Source: Pseudomonas vanderleydeniana (lineage in GTDB: Bacteria > Pseudomonadota > Gammaproteobacteria > Pseudomonadales > Pseudomonadaceae). From it: a DNA stretch of 64,000 nt. Positions within the stretch are counted from its first letter, which is position 1, and each line of letters opens with the position of its first letter. Location: NCBI RefSeq assembly GCF_014268755.2, contig NZ_CP077093.1, forward strand, positions 6,097,501 to 6,161,500, given 5' to 3'. Under the pieces are notes generated by a model. The model did not search any database and was not told the origin of the DNA. It saw nothing but the letters and a program-made list of their open reading frames with translations. This document shows, piece after piece, positions 37,501 to 45,295 of the stretch. A program made the translations under genes and the position numbers.

Positions 37501-37857
37501 CTTCGGATCGAGATCCAGGCGGCTGGTCTGCTTGAGCCATCTGCGCAACTCATGCAGACCGGTCAGCTCGAAGTCGTCGAGCAGGCGCCTGCTCTCGGTT
37601 TCCAAGCGGTTCCCGGTCGCGTTCAATGAGTGGAACAGGCCAAGCCAGGTACGCTGTTCCATCTCGTTCAGCGGGCTCATGGAGGCCTGGAACGATTCGG
37701 TGAGATGGTCCAGGACCTGTTGCCGGGCCCAACTGTCGCGGGAATGCAGCTCCGATTGACGGCGCGTGGCGAAGTCGGCCAACTGTGGATCGACGTCTGC
37801 AGCGATACCGACTATGGGTGCAGTGGTGGTTTGTGGCTGCTGTTCTGGCGGGTGCAT
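31552..37857 (-). CDS. Giant LRR protein with dermonecrotic-toxin-like N-terminus and NEL-like C-terminus
   Basis: 2101 aa. The N-terminal three quarters resembles the Pseudomonas family annotated as dermonecrotic toxin domain (DUF6543), with LHTAYAVDPRITRNSSSIF and a hydrophobic stretch near residues 480-545. About seven leucine-rich repeats follow at roughly residues 1560-1740 (FTGLTTLRIERSGLSSLPN, KTLKVLSLENNRLRLI, EALLELNLNGNPLG). The region after the LRRs resembles NEL ubiquitin-ligase domains, but where the catalytic C-x-D is expected I read S-G-S (1860-1862) before IFNRL. A Pro/Glu-rich linker precedes a last conserved block. NEL relatives are injected effectors. It is convergent with ghrB and stands alone. 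Confidence 0.82.
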   Translation of the reverse strand: MHPPEQQPQTTTAPIVGIAADVDPQLADFATRRQSELHSRDSWARQQVLDHLTESFQASMSPLNEMEQRTWLGLFHSLNATGNRLETESRRLLDDFELTGLHELRRWLKQTSRLDLDPKTTYLHTAYAVDPRITRNSSSIFKRALDASSVTVVEVATLSLWDAARLNFAFFDFPEVKGRWISYEEGVASVSKRGLLDVDDFIRIVRELNLGADLRQRVERALAPDAALSRAISAHMDDLFRFNLYEAPRNANSSGITRELFDALRDALARGLPWLKVEHVSLMLPDSLPQRIADVEFAIEEAVQQLFAWKPSERGRIHLPMLTIRVPGVSGLYSYCAERPGGVLRHHVSQAAFEHEFKALIKVDNSRQQLGWLISSLSFEQQGRLWQLLEPEHRPQGLNWAAGKLYDAFHWVFPIQTLDDLEFAYQSTGQDPQQALSTFYSWRFRVNVEAIAVSKGQQDWRAVKEGIVTFMHQLLDLLLTPVPGGLGGMGRLVTAALGMNLVMELFEGVEQAGQGNPEVLLQAGLEIGSMLLMGGLHGYAGRLASRRIAGEFARLDSYRLVPAVRTATRLWKNSLIPYARKRLELASAFDENGLGKQDGKLYGQVMEQGQELTVELRYDTLLPGYRAVPADLAEFHPPMTYDRETRRWSVSLDDSRGLSDVRLLEQLVALKGGTPQQLRRILETSGVSRRHLEQVWSGELPPPALAEALERFEVDRGIADIGAANDEHRLLAPCSQRVLFCLLPHLPLWPEDLCLRVHDSDGELQQAYGKRQRLGLFSRSVSIRHLAQGGFVEHVEPSGDAAPALAHEAGVLDLIIGLLPGDVLTASHEPAVRRVQVGSIRRQLGALALEHSAELFEALGNHSNWLKIDAGTRSSALSSGAIAYLPVFIGSIPQAVVTLRLLYPHLSLPRLAQFLRDNPLSSSQAGELLDYRRVPPRLRYTLDREQQFSALGRVLDGIYQVRAFHEPTDAWLQCIAGDFLRERLGRRLRWIDGDAAALPMPDRLTLRRYGQGIYTTLQSRSQPSVDLSVPSQSFYRALAASLSPREQGVLGMSSPGDVESLRNGIAAYLLALRREDGSLGLEMTHYEHPLPVSPLAEAGLPGMYTRDQRRWVRLGQSLHEVEWDGLFDEWRARHPTVLGAYGPLLEHNGRGGWWHEFEQPWSWKAERALQRLTGQVLSDEMARQIVLVSGVADGLPGQLLFENRAPVALLDEVIRHFTPASLPAPGDVGAELAPLVKVVRQQFPALSREVAQAMLEGADTAERRPIREFQRLSLGLEQEARYLSNEVDVCRLYESLCLPVARTDLTDTLLLQLLDRLPGWESSLRIELRRDTAAGSLIAWVGAETAATRRVLVKSEAGYESFAVDGAGARSLSTVHDDPFPAVLQALPQLRHTTLGIPHVGETAEQDLKRVLFQSVAADRNRLRRLLGQSPILPWRHLPQRLVRLAGGALGYPLTGRAAPGGYPPGLLRKLKGLYRGCSDAQLFNILANLGDTVEARTQAVEGLAQEYRQLKKGLAAWVAAPLVQEPESFSVDNRVTPRREVARRIRRCWRRQSAGPQAEPQSYVLVLDGLEVEDLPELQADFSHVALLSMNNMGLRGIHYLGRFLQSFTGLTTLRIERSGLSSLPNAIAQLKTLKVLSLENNRLRLIQGTAQALEGLEALLELNLNGNPLGVAPNFATLQRLQVLRLSHTGIHEWPLGLLGLRDLVRLELRMNAISDLPVQLFSGHDQLCHGTDLSGNPLSSQALSAILGYRQRHEQLLNFGIEDLPVLSTFGIDRWAVGAEKTSQRVMLWNRLRDLPGADVFFLLFERMSAAPTFFNVHYQGARTDLSARVWRLIEAASESLSLCNRLFQIEGQWRYSGSTSYQIFNRLEFAVDCHEALKLEQSAAESRLLTLLRGQFRLEAMRLATGIRHSSPLFWYRAYYDALAAELALPDQFNGQFSPRPVRVSRQQIDEMKSQVLVQELAAPSSQPPGIDSSRSLLQEVVQELPEEMPPEPPEILLEQLPQEPAASSEDGGSALIRFLVANEVWSNFLIHAHDADFQRVFGKLLAFDSHPGDSEYRLLWRTRMSQFQYNRRRSAWIRYWTIRALLGDGVSALGSA

Positions 37858-37943
37858 GCTGCCTCCCTGGCAAGCGTTGAAAACGCCAGCCTAGGAGGCC
37901 GCGACGACACCCGGGCGTTAACCGGGTATCGCCGCGCCCGGGA

Positions 37944-38846
37944 TCAGGCCGTCCTCGCTGCCATCGGAGGTCGTGGCGCGGCGGGCTTACGGAATACCAG
38001 GACATTGCCGGCCATCACCGTCAACAGTCCGAGCAGCGCCGGGGCGCTCCAGTGATAGCCCTCGGCATAGGCCGAAACGTTCAGCGCCACCAGCGGGAAC
38101 AGCACCGTGCAATAGGCAGCCCGTTCCGGCCCCATGCGCCCGACCAGGGTCAGGTAGGCGGTAAAGCCGATCACCGAGCCCGGGATCACCAGGTACAGCA
38201 ACGAGCCGATGTAGCGGGTGTTCCACTCCATGGCGAAGGGAATACCGCTGAGCAGGCAGTAGAGAGCCAACATCGCCGCGCCATACAACATGCCCCAGGC
38301 GTTGGTGGTCAGCGGCTTGAGCCCGGCCTTCTGCTGCAGGCTGGAGAGCATGTTGCCGGCCGAGAAGCACAGGGTGCCAAGCAAGGCCAGGCCAAGACCC
38401 AGCGCAGTATGCGGGCCGGCGGTGTGTCCCGACAGCTCGGGCCAGAACAGCAGGCCCAGGCCCAGCAGGCCGAGGGCACCGCCCATCAGCACGTTGCGGG
38501 CGATCCGTTGCTTGAAGAACACGCGGGCGTTCAGGGCATTCCACAAGGTCGCGGTGGAGAACACCACCGCCACCAGTCCACTGGGCACCCACTGGCTGGC
38601 GGTCAGGAAGCACATGAAGTTCAGGCAGAACAGGCACAGGCCCTGGGCCAGGCAGATCAGGTGGCCACGGCGGTCCATCGGCTGCAGGCGCCGGCTGAGC
38701 AGCAGCACGACGAACAGCACCAGCGCGGCCAGGGCGAAGCGATAGACGATCGACACCGGAATCGCCACCACCCCCAGTTGCAGTTTCAGGGCGATCCAGG
38801 TGGTGCCCCAGATCAACACGGTGAGCAGGTAGAGAAAGAGGTTCAT
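37944..38846 (-). CDS. EamA-family (DMT) exporter
   Basis: 300-aa inner-membrane protein with about ten hydrophobic helices in two EamA halves. The first half starts FLYLLTVLIWGTTWIALKLQ, and GSVIGFTAYLTLVGRMGPERA is in the second, both usual for the family. The start at 38846 has AGGAG upstream and replaces a frame 20 codons longer. It is divergent from an AraC regulator (125 bases between starts), which probably controls it. Substrate unknown; amino acids or metabolites are usual for this family. Confidence 0.92.
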   Translation of the reverse strand: MNLFLYLLTVLIWGTTWIALKLQLGVVAIPVSIVYRFALAALVLFVVLLLSRRLQPMDRRGHLICLAQGLCLFCLNFMCFLTASQWVPSGLVAVVFSTATLWNALNARVFFKQRIARNVLMGGALGLLGLGLLFWPELSGHTAGPHTALGLGLALLGTLCFSAGNMLSSLQQKAGLKPLTTNAWGMLYGAAMLALYCLLSGIPFAMEWNTRYIGSLLYLVIPGSVIGFTAYLTLVGRMGPERAAYCTVLFPLVALNVSAYAEGYHWSAPALLGLLTVMAGNVLVFRKPAAPRPPMAARTA

Positions 38847-38971
38847 GATGCGGGCTCCTGAAAGTTGCGACCAGTCTGCGACCCTCGAGGACGAAGGCGC
38901 TTGCATAAACTTGCGCTTTTATCGCAGCGTTCAACACCATGGGGCTGGCAGCTCGCCCGCGAGGGAGTAGC

Positions 38972-39871
38972 ATGCAAGACGTTGGAGAACAGACCATGGC
39001 CGCACTGGATACCCTGCAAGTCTTTCAAGCCCTCAGCCGCTCGCCCAATTCGCGCCTGGAACACAGCGCCGACCTGGGAGACGGGCTGACGGCGGCTGTC
39101 TGGAGCAACCGTCACGACGCCCAGGACTACGAGGCGCCCACTCATCACACCCTGTCCTGCTATCTCGCCGGCGGCACCGGCACCTTCCGTCGCGGTCGCC
39201 CCGACACCAAGGGCGGGCCGGACAAGCTGTGCATCCTGCCCGCCGAACACCAGTCCGGCTGGGTGATCAACGGCAGCATCCGGCTGGCGCACCTGTATTT
39301 CAGTCCGGAACAGTTCGCCCTTGGCTGCGTGACCCTGCTGGATCGTGAACCGCGTGAGCTGCAATTGCAGGAACACACCTTTCTCGAAGACCCGCAGCAG
39401 GCCTGGCGCTTTCGACGGCTGATCGAACTGGACTGGGAAGAGCCGGCGCAGCGACTGCTCGGCAGCAGTCTGGCGCACGACCTGCTCGACCACGCCCTGC
39501 TCAACCAGGTCGGCCTGCGCCACGGCTTGAAATTGAAAGGCGGACTGGCCGCGCACCAGCGCCGCCTGCTGGTGGACTACATCGACAACCGGCTGGACCA
39601 GCCGTTGAGCCTGGGCGAACTGGCCGGGCTGTGTGCGCTGTCCGAGTATCACTTCGCGCGGATGTTCCGCCACAGCTTCGGCCTGCCGCCGCACCAGTAT
39701 GTCCTGGCCCGCCGCCTGGAGCGGGCGCGAAACCTGTTGCGCAGCAGCGCCCAACCACTCGGGGAGATCGCCCTGGCGTGCGGTTTCGCCAGCGCCAGCC
39801 ACTTCACCAACCGGTTTCGCCAGGCACTGGGGGCAACGCCCGGCCAATACCGGCAGGCGTTCCTGTCCTAA
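38972..39871 (+). CDS. AraC-family transcriptional regulator
   Basis: About 299 aa, start at MQDVGEQTMAALDTLQ with GAGGGAG upstream. The N-terminal region is a cupin-like sensor (HHTLSCYLAGGTGTFRRG); the C-terminal 100 residues hold two helix-turn-helix units (LSLGELAGLCALSEYHFARM and PLGEIALACGFASASHFTNR) ending with the AraC signature FRQALGATPGQYR. It is divergent from the EamA gene and likely controls it. Confidence 0.93.
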   Translation: MQDVGEQTMAALDTLQVFQALSRSPNSRLEHSADLGDGLTAAVWSNRHDAQDYEAPTHHTLSCYLAGGTGTFRRGRPDTKGGPDKLCILPAEHQSGWVINGSIRLAHLYFSPEQFALGCVTLLDREPRELQLQEHTFLEDPQQAWRFRRLIELDWEEPAQRLLGSSLAHDLLDHALLNQVGLRHGLKLKGGLAAHQRRLLVDYIDNRLDQPLSLGELAGLCALSEYHFARMFRHSFGLPPHQYVLARRLERARNLLRSSAQPLGEIALACGFASASHFTNRFRQALGATPGQYRQAFLS

Positions 39872-39878
39872 AAGTTGT

Positions 39879-39958
39879 GATCGTTCCCACGCTCTGCGCC
39901 ACAAGAGCAGACGCAGAGCGTCCTGAGAGGCATTCCCACGCAGAGCGTGGGAACGATC
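39879..39958. repeat. GATCGTTCCCACGC inverted-repeat element
   Basis: GATCGTTCCCACGCTCTGCG (39879-39898) and its exact reverse complement (39939-39958) flank a spacer holding further partial copies (CGCAGAGCG at 39912-39920 and CATTCCCACG at 39931-39940). This is a second Pseudomonas intergenic repeat type, distinct from the REP core elsewhere in the window. It lies between convergent genes and could serve as terminator. Confidence 0.85.
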
Positions 39959-39979
39959 AACACCGTCAGTCTCGAAGAC

Positions 39980-41500
39980 TCAGTCGGTCTTGTTGGCCAG
40001 CGCCGTCACCACCTGGTTCTCGATGTCCTTGATCGCCCAGCCACCCACCCGGTAGTTGTTGGTCAGCATGGCGAACACCAGCGGCTGTCCGGTCCCGCTG
40101 GTGACGTAGCCGGCCAGCGACGACACCCCACGCATGCTGCCGGTCTTGGCGTGCACATTGTTCGCCGCAGCCGTACCGCGCAGGCGCTTGCGTAACGTGC
40201 CACCGACCATCCGCTCGGGATTGCCGGCCACCGGCAGCGCCGCGTACCAGGCGTTGAACCACGGCCGGTTGCGCACCGCCAGCAGCAGGTCGCTGAGCGT
40301 TCGTGCCGAGACCTGGTTGCGGCGGGACAAGCCGGAACCGTCGAACTGCTGCAAACCGGCCGGCGAGACGCCCTGGCGCTGCAGGAAACCACTCACCGCC
40401 GCCGCCCCGGCCACCGCCGTGCCGGCGTTGGCGGTCTTGCGGCCCATGGCCTTGAGCAGGATCTCCGCCATGTTGTTGTTCGACAGCTTGAGCAACGGCG
40501 CCATCAGGTCCGCCAGCACCGCCGACTGATGCTCCACCAACACCCGGGCCTGTGGCGGCGTGGCCATGCCCAGCACACTGCCGCCCTCGACCACGATCCC
40601 CCGCTGGAGCAGCGCGGTACGGAACACGTCGCCCACCAGGCCAGTCGGCTCCCAGACGCTCAATTGCACCACCCGCTCAGCGCCCTTGGGCAAGGCACCG
40701 TTGATCTGCAACAGGTTGCTGCCGGAGACCCGGCTGACCACCAGCGAACCGCCACGCCCGGTGGTGGCGCGGTTGGCCAGGGTCATGTAGCGGTTGTCCG
40801 GAGTGAAGCTGATACGTGGCGGCTGGCGCACGCCCGCAGCCCGCACGTTGACCAGGATGGAACCGGCATCGAAGTCGGCATTCGGCGAAATGCTCAGCGC
40901 GGAAATCTGCGCGGCGAAGTACTGCTGTTCGTCCGCCGGGTCCCAGTCGAGACCCAGGCGCTGGCGGTCGAAGGCCGTGTCATCGAGAATCAGCCGGCCG
41001 CGCACCCGGGTGATACCCTTGCGGGCCAGGTCCGCGGCCAGGGCCTGGTAGTCTTCCTGGCGCAGGGTCGGATCGCCGCTGCCACGCAGGTACAGGTCAC
41101 CGATCAGCAGGTTGCCCTGCTGCACACCGGTGGTCAGCACGCTGGTGGAAAAACGGAAATCGGCCCCCAGCACGTCCATCGCCGCTGCGGTGGTCACCAG
41201 TTTCATGCTTGAGGCCGGCACCAGCCGGCTCTGCGCGTTGTATTCACAAACCAGCTTGCCGCTGCCCGCCTCGCGCACCACCAGCGAGGTCACCGCGCCC
41301 TGCATGACCGGGCTGCGCAGGGTATTGTCGAGGCTGGCACAAAAATCCGAACGTGGCAGCGGCAGCGGCAACTGCGCCGCCTGCAGGATAACCGTACGCA
41401 CCGGCTCGGGTGCTGGCGGCGCCTTGCTGGAACAGGCGCCGAGCAACGCGCAGAAGACGACCAGGACGCCCCTGCCGGTGAAACCTTGTAGCCAATTCAT
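39980..41500 (-). CDS. dacB: D-alanyl-D-alanine carboxypeptidase/endopeptidase (PBP4 type)
   Basis: Class C penicillin-binding protein that trims peptidoglycan peptides. The motifs are complete: SxxK in PASSMKLV (S97, K100), SNNN for SxN, and KTG in AKTGSMRG. 506 aa from the ATG at 41500, chosen because GGGGCAAGGG precedes it and a signal peptide follows. The signal ends LLGACSSK, a lipobox, so this copy may be a lipoprotein, whereas PBP4 of E. coli is periplasmic. It has its own promoter region and is separated from the iron operon by a terminator. Confidence 0.94.
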   Translation of the reverse strand: MNWLQGFTGRGVLVVFCALLGACSSKAPPAPEPVRTVILQAAQLPLPLPRSDFCASLDNTLRSPVMQGAVTSLVVREAGSGKLVCEYNAQSRLVPASSMKLVTTAAAMDVLGADFRFSTSVLTTGVQQGNLLIGDLYLRGSGDPTLRQEDYQALAADLARKGITRVRGRLILDDTAFDRQRLGLDWDPADEQQYFAAQISALSISPNADFDAGSILVNVRAAGVRQPPRISFTPDNRYMTLANRATTGRGGSLVVSRVSGSNLLQINGALPKGAERVVQLSVWEPTGLVGDVFRTALLQRGIVVEGGSVLGMATPPQARVLVEHQSAVLADLMAPLLKLSNNNMAEILLKAMGRKTANAGTAVAGAAAVSGFLQRQGVSPAGLQQFDGSGLSRRNQVSARTLSDLLLAVRNRPWFNAWYAALPVAGNPERMVGGTLRKRLRGTAAANNVHAKTGSMRGVSSLAGYVTSGTGQPLVFAMLTNNYRVGGWAIKDIENQVVTALANKTD

Positions 41501-41531
41501 CCCTTGCCCCAATTTCAACTGACACACATAC

Positions 41532-41560
41532 AAAAGAGCCGCGCAACCAGGCGCGGCCCA
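41532..41560 (-). terminator. Terminator of the minus-strand siderophore-receptor operon
   Basis: GCCGCGC (41538-41544) pairs with GCGCGGC (41551-41557), and on the minus strand the stem is followed by CTCTTTTG. It lies about 130 bases past the YncE-like gene stop and just upstream of dacB, so it would end iron-operon transcripts before dacB. Bases 41561-41690 show nothing else that I can name. Confidence 0.75.
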
Positions 41561-41690
41561 TCACTCAACGAGGCTCGCAGGAAAAAGATACTTATCGAGT
41601 CAACGATGGGAATTATGCGGTAACAGTGCCCCGGGAATCCATGCAGGATAGCCGGCTTTCCCGGGACATGAGGCGCTCAGACAGCTGCGG

Positions 41691-42749
41691 TTAAGGTGCC
41701 AGGGTGGTGACCGAGAAGGTCCCCGGGTGAAAGATCGGGTCGGCCTTGGGCTCGTCCTTGCCAGTGGCGGGCACGGTGAAGTCCATGGCCGGCAGGTAGA
41801 CCTTGCGGCTCTGCGGGTCGAACGCCATGTTGTAGGCCATCGGCAGGGTGCTGACACTCCCCAGCAGGGCATAGTGATCGGCGTCGTCCTGCCGCACCAG
41901 CGTCAGGTTGGCATCGACGCCGCTGGGCACCAGCAGACGCCGGCCGGCACTGTCATAGGCCAGGGCATTGACGTCGCGGGTGATCGGCAGGCTGGCCTTG
42001 GGCACACCACTGTCCAGGTCGGCGACGACCAACCGTGGCTGGTCGCCCCGGCAGGCGACGAACAGGCGCCGCCGCTCACTGTCCTGGGCCAGGGCGCTGG
42101 GCCTGACACAACCGTCGAACTGCCAGCTGTCGAGGACCTCGAAAGTCTTCGCCGACAGCCGCGCGACCTTGCCCTCGTCACGCATCGGCAGGAAGAAGCT
42201 GCCATCGCCCTTGACCAGCAGCGGGTCGATCTTCTTCACGTCCAGCTCATGAGCCGCCGTGACGCGCTCCTGCCTTGGATCGAAGACGAACAGGCTGGAA
42301 CGGTCGGCCCGCCGCCCACTGACAATGATCACCTGGCCGGTCGCAGGTTCGTACACCGCGCTGTTGAGATTGCTCTGGGCGACGGCGATCCGCTTGAGCA
42401 CCTTGAGGCTGGAGCGCTCGACCACCGAGAGACTGCCATCGGTGTTGAGCACGAACAGCCGGTCCAGGCCCGGCACCTGCACCACGCCGTTGGCACCGGC
42501 GGAATTCGCCAGGGTCTTGACCAGGCGCTGGCGCTTGACGTCGAACACGCCCAGGCCGTTCTCGCGCCGCGCCAGGTACAGATAGGGCCGCGTCGGGTCG
42601 AGCGCGACGAACCCCCAACTGTCACCGCTGCCCGGCAGGCGCACCTGCTGCTCGCGGTGATACAGCAACTCATCCGTCGGCGCGGCCCGGACCGCAACCG
42701 CCATGCCCAGGGTCATGCCGAGGGCCAGGATCATGCGAACCGTGCGCAT
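41691..42749 (-). CDS. YncE-like periplasmic beta-propeller protein
   Basis: 352 aa with a signal peptide (residues 1 to about 22, MRTVRMILALGMTLGMAVAV...) and seven-bladed-propeller repeats: GFVALDPTRPYLYLARRENG, GVFDVKRQRLVKTL, LFVLNTDGSLSVVERSS, RRLFVACRGD, GRRLLVPSG, KVYLPAMDF. It starts 2 bases from the receptor stop (42752), so it is part of the sigma/anti-sigma/receptor operon. E. coli YncE is raised under iron limitation, which fits this place. A role in iron-complex handling is inferred. Confidence 0.85.
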   Translation of the reverse strand: MRTVRMILALGMTLGMAVAVRAAPTDELLYHREQQVRLPGSGDSWGFVALDPTRPYLYLARRENGLGVFDVKRQRLVKTLANSAGANGVVQVPGLDRLFVLNTDGSLSVVERSSLKVLKRIAVAQSNLNSAVYEPATGQVIIVSGRRADRSSLFVFDPRQERVTAAHELDVKKIDPLLVKGDGSFFLPMRDEGKVARLSAKTFEVLDSWQFDGCVRPSALAQDSERRRLFVACRGDQPRLVVADLDSGVPKASLPITRDVNALAYDSAGRRLLVPSGVDANLTLVRQDDADHYALLGSVSTLPMAYNMAFDPQSRKVYLPAMDFTVPATGKDEPKADPIFHPGTFSVTTLAP

Positions 42750-42751
42750 CC

Positions 42752-45202
42752 TCAGAACTCCAGGGTGCTGGATAGCGAGACCTGCCGCGAATCCCCCATC
42801 GAGACGAACACCCGGCTGACCGCCGAGGTGTAGTAGGTCTTGTCGAACAGGTTCTTCACGTTGAGCTGGAACTTGACCTTCTGCCCCTCGACCTTGGTGT
42901 CGTAGGTCGCGAAGGCATCGGCCACGGTGTAGCCCGGCAGGTCGAAGGTGTTGGCCGCATCGCCGGCACGTTCGCCGACATAGCGGGCACCGGCGCCAAC
43001 GCGCAGCTGGTCGCCACCGAGGAGAGTTCCGAAGTCGTACACCGCCGACAGCGAGCCGCTGTTCTTCGCCACGTTCTGCAGGTCGTTGCCCTGGTAGTTG
43101 GCGTCCTTGGTCACCTTGGCATCGGTGTAGGCGTAGCTGCCGATCACGCTCCAGCGATCGCTCAACTGGCCGCTGACATCCATTTCCAGGCCACGGGAAC
43201 GCACTTCACCGGCGACGCTGTAGACGTTGGTCAGGCCCTCGGCGACGGTAACCAGCACGTTGCGCTTGTGGATATCGAACAGCGCCGCGGTGGCGGTCAC
43301 ACGGCCCGGCATGTCGAGCTTGGCCCCCAGCTCCCAGGACTTGGACTCTTCCGGTTCGATCGAACCGTCGAGAATCAGCCGCTGGGTGCCGGTGGTGACC
43401 AGTGGGGCGATGGTCGAGTTGGGCTTGAACGACTCGGTGTAGCTGCCGTAGAACGACAGTTCGTCGGTGTAGCGGTAGACCAGGCCGTAGCGCGGCGAGA
43501 ACTTCTGTCCGTTGGTGTTGGTGTTGACCTGGAACGGCCGGCCCTTGCCGGCGTATTCGTCGAAGGTTTCGAAGCGGCCACCGGCGACCAGGATCCACTG
43601 GTCATCGAGGTGGATCGAGTCCTGCAAGAACGCCGCATCGCTGCGCAGCAGGTCGGTCTGGTCGCTGTCCTTGGCGCTGACGGTGGAGCCCGGCACTTCA
43701 CGGCCGTACACCGGGTCGAGGTAGCTGAAGGTGCTGCGCGGACTCTGGCGGATCAGGTCGGCACGATAGATCTTGCGGTACTCGTCGTCGAGGCCGAACA
43801 CCAGGTCATGCTGCATGCCGGCGAGCTGCACCTTGCCCTCGAGGCTGGCGGTGGTGAAGCGGTCGGTGGTCAGCGCGCCCTGGGTGCCGTCCATGCTGCG
43901 GGTCAGGGTGCCGTTGGCGTTCACCGAGACGGTACGCACCTGGCTGGCATCGTAGGTCTCGCGGTTCCAGCTGTAGCCGAAATGGGCCTTCCAGTTGTCG
44001 TTCAGGTCATGATCGGCCTCGAAGTGATAGAGATCGGAGCGGCCTTCCATGTTGTTGAACGGCTCGTCCAGGCGGCGGCCGGCCGGAATGTTCAGCGGAT
44101 GGTTGGTCTTCGGGTCGATGGCGGTACCGCGGTCGAACGGGGTCAGGAACTCGCGATGTTCGTAGGCGAACAACAGCTTGGTGTTGTCGCCGAACCAGGC
44201 CAGCGACGGTGCGATCAGGGTTTCACGGTGGGTGCCGTAGTCGCGCCAGTAATCCTCGTCCTCATGATCGACGATCATCCGGTAGGCCAGGTTGGTGTCG
44301 CCGATCGCCCCGGTGCTGTCGAGGCTGCCACCGCTGCCATTCTTACCGGAGCCATAGGTGGAGCCACGGACAGTCACCGCGTTGTACTGCTCCAACTGGG
44401 GCTTCTTGCTGACCAGGTTGACCACCCCGCCCGGGTCCTGGATGCCGTACAGCAGCGACGCCGGGCCCTTGAGCACTTCGACGCGCTCGGTGGTCGCATT
44501 CAAGGAACGGCCCTGCACCAGCGGCATGCTGTCGCGCATGATCGAGCCGTTACGGTTGTCACCGAAGCCCCGGATCATCACCGCGTCCTGGGTGCTGCCG
44601 AGGGTGTTGGCCTGGGTGATACCGCTGATGTTCTTCAGCGCGTCGTCCAGGTTGCGCGGGGTCTGGTCACGAATGACCTGGGCCGGGACCACGTTGATGG
44701 TCTGCGGAATTTCCTGCAGCGAGGCACTCGAGCGGGCAATCGAGGTGACTTGCGGCGGCTGGTAGCTGGTGCCGCCGCCGTCGACCGGACGGCTGCCGTT
44801 GATGGTGGTGGCGCCGAGGTTCAGCGCCCCCTCGGTCGGCAGCGGCTCCAGGGCCAGGGTGTGCTCGTCGGTGCGGCGGAAAGTGAACCCGGAGTTGCCC
44901 AGCAGGCGCTGCATGGCCTGCTCGGCACTCATCTGGCCACTGACGGCCGGGGCCTGCAGGCCATAGGGCGCTTCGTCGGTGTAGACCACACTGAGGCCGG
45001 TGACCCGGCTGAAATCGTTGAGGGCCTGGGGCAGTGGCTTGGCGACGATGGAAAAGTTGAAGACGGCACTGTGCTGCGTGCTCGCCTCGGCCGCCTGGGC
45101 CACGCTCAACGGCAACAGGGCCAGCCCTGAAACCGCCAGCGCCGAAGCGCCGAGCCACTGTTTGACCGAATTGCCTGCCACCGATTTTGCCCTGGACTTC
45201 AT
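42752..45202 (-). CDS. TonB-dependent siderophore receptor with signalling domain
   Basis: 816-aa outer-membrane receptor. After the signal peptide (cleavage near VAQAAEA) comes an STN/secretin-like signalling domain (about residues 48-118, FNFSIVAKPLPQALNDFSRV), which contacts the anti-sigma protein; then the plug (IPQTINVVPAQVIRDQ, VEVLKGPASLLYGIQDPGG, NLVSKKP) and a 22-strand barrel ending STLEF. Together with the upstream ECF/FecR pair it forms a cell-surface signalling system like Fiu or Fox. Hydroxamate siderophores such as ferrichrome are likely ligands but not proven. Confidence 0.92.
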   Translation of the reverse strand: MKSRAKSVAGNSVKQWLGASALAVSGLALLPLSVAQAAEASTQHSAVFNFSIVAKPLPQALNDFSRVTGLSVVYTDEAPYGLQAPAVSGQMSAEQAMQRLLGNSGFTFRRTDEHTLALEPLPTEGALNLGATTINGSRPVDGGGTSYQPPQVTSIARSSASLQEIPQTINVVPAQVIRDQTPRNLDDALKNISGITQANTLGSTQDAVMIRGFGDNRNGSIMRDSMPLVQGRSLNATTERVEVLKGPASLLYGIQDPGGVVNLVSKKPQLEQYNAVTVRGSTYGSGKNGSGGSLDSTGAIGDTNLAYRMIVDHEDEDYWRDYGTHRETLIAPSLAWFGDNTKLLFAYEHREFLTPFDRGTAIDPKTNHPLNIPAGRRLDEPFNNMEGRSDLYHFEADHDLNDNWKAHFGYSWNRETYDASQVRTVSVNANGTLTRSMDGTQGALTTDRFTTASLEGKVQLAGMQHDLVFGLDDEYRKIYRADLIRQSPRSTFSYLDPVYGREVPGSTVSAKDSDQTDLLRSDAAFLQDSIHLDDQWILVAGGRFETFDEYAGKGRPFQVNTNTNGQKFSPRYGLVYRYTDELSFYGSYTESFKPNSTIAPLVTTGTQRLILDGSIEPEESKSWELGAKLDMPGRVTATAALFDIHKRNVLVTVAEGLTNVYSVAGEVRSRGLEMDVSGQLSDRWSVIGSYAYTDAKVTKDANYQGNDLQNVAKNSGSLSAVYDFGTLLGGDQLRVGAGARYVGERAGDAANTFDLPGYTVADAFATYDTKVEGQKVKFQLNVKNLFDKTYYTSAVSRVFVSMGDSRQVSLSSTLEF

Positions 45203-45295
45203 GCTGGAGACCCGTGTGTAGATAAGTCATTAATGCGAATGAATCGCACTTTCACCCAGTACACGGATGGCGTTCGGGTTTACCTCACCTGTTTT

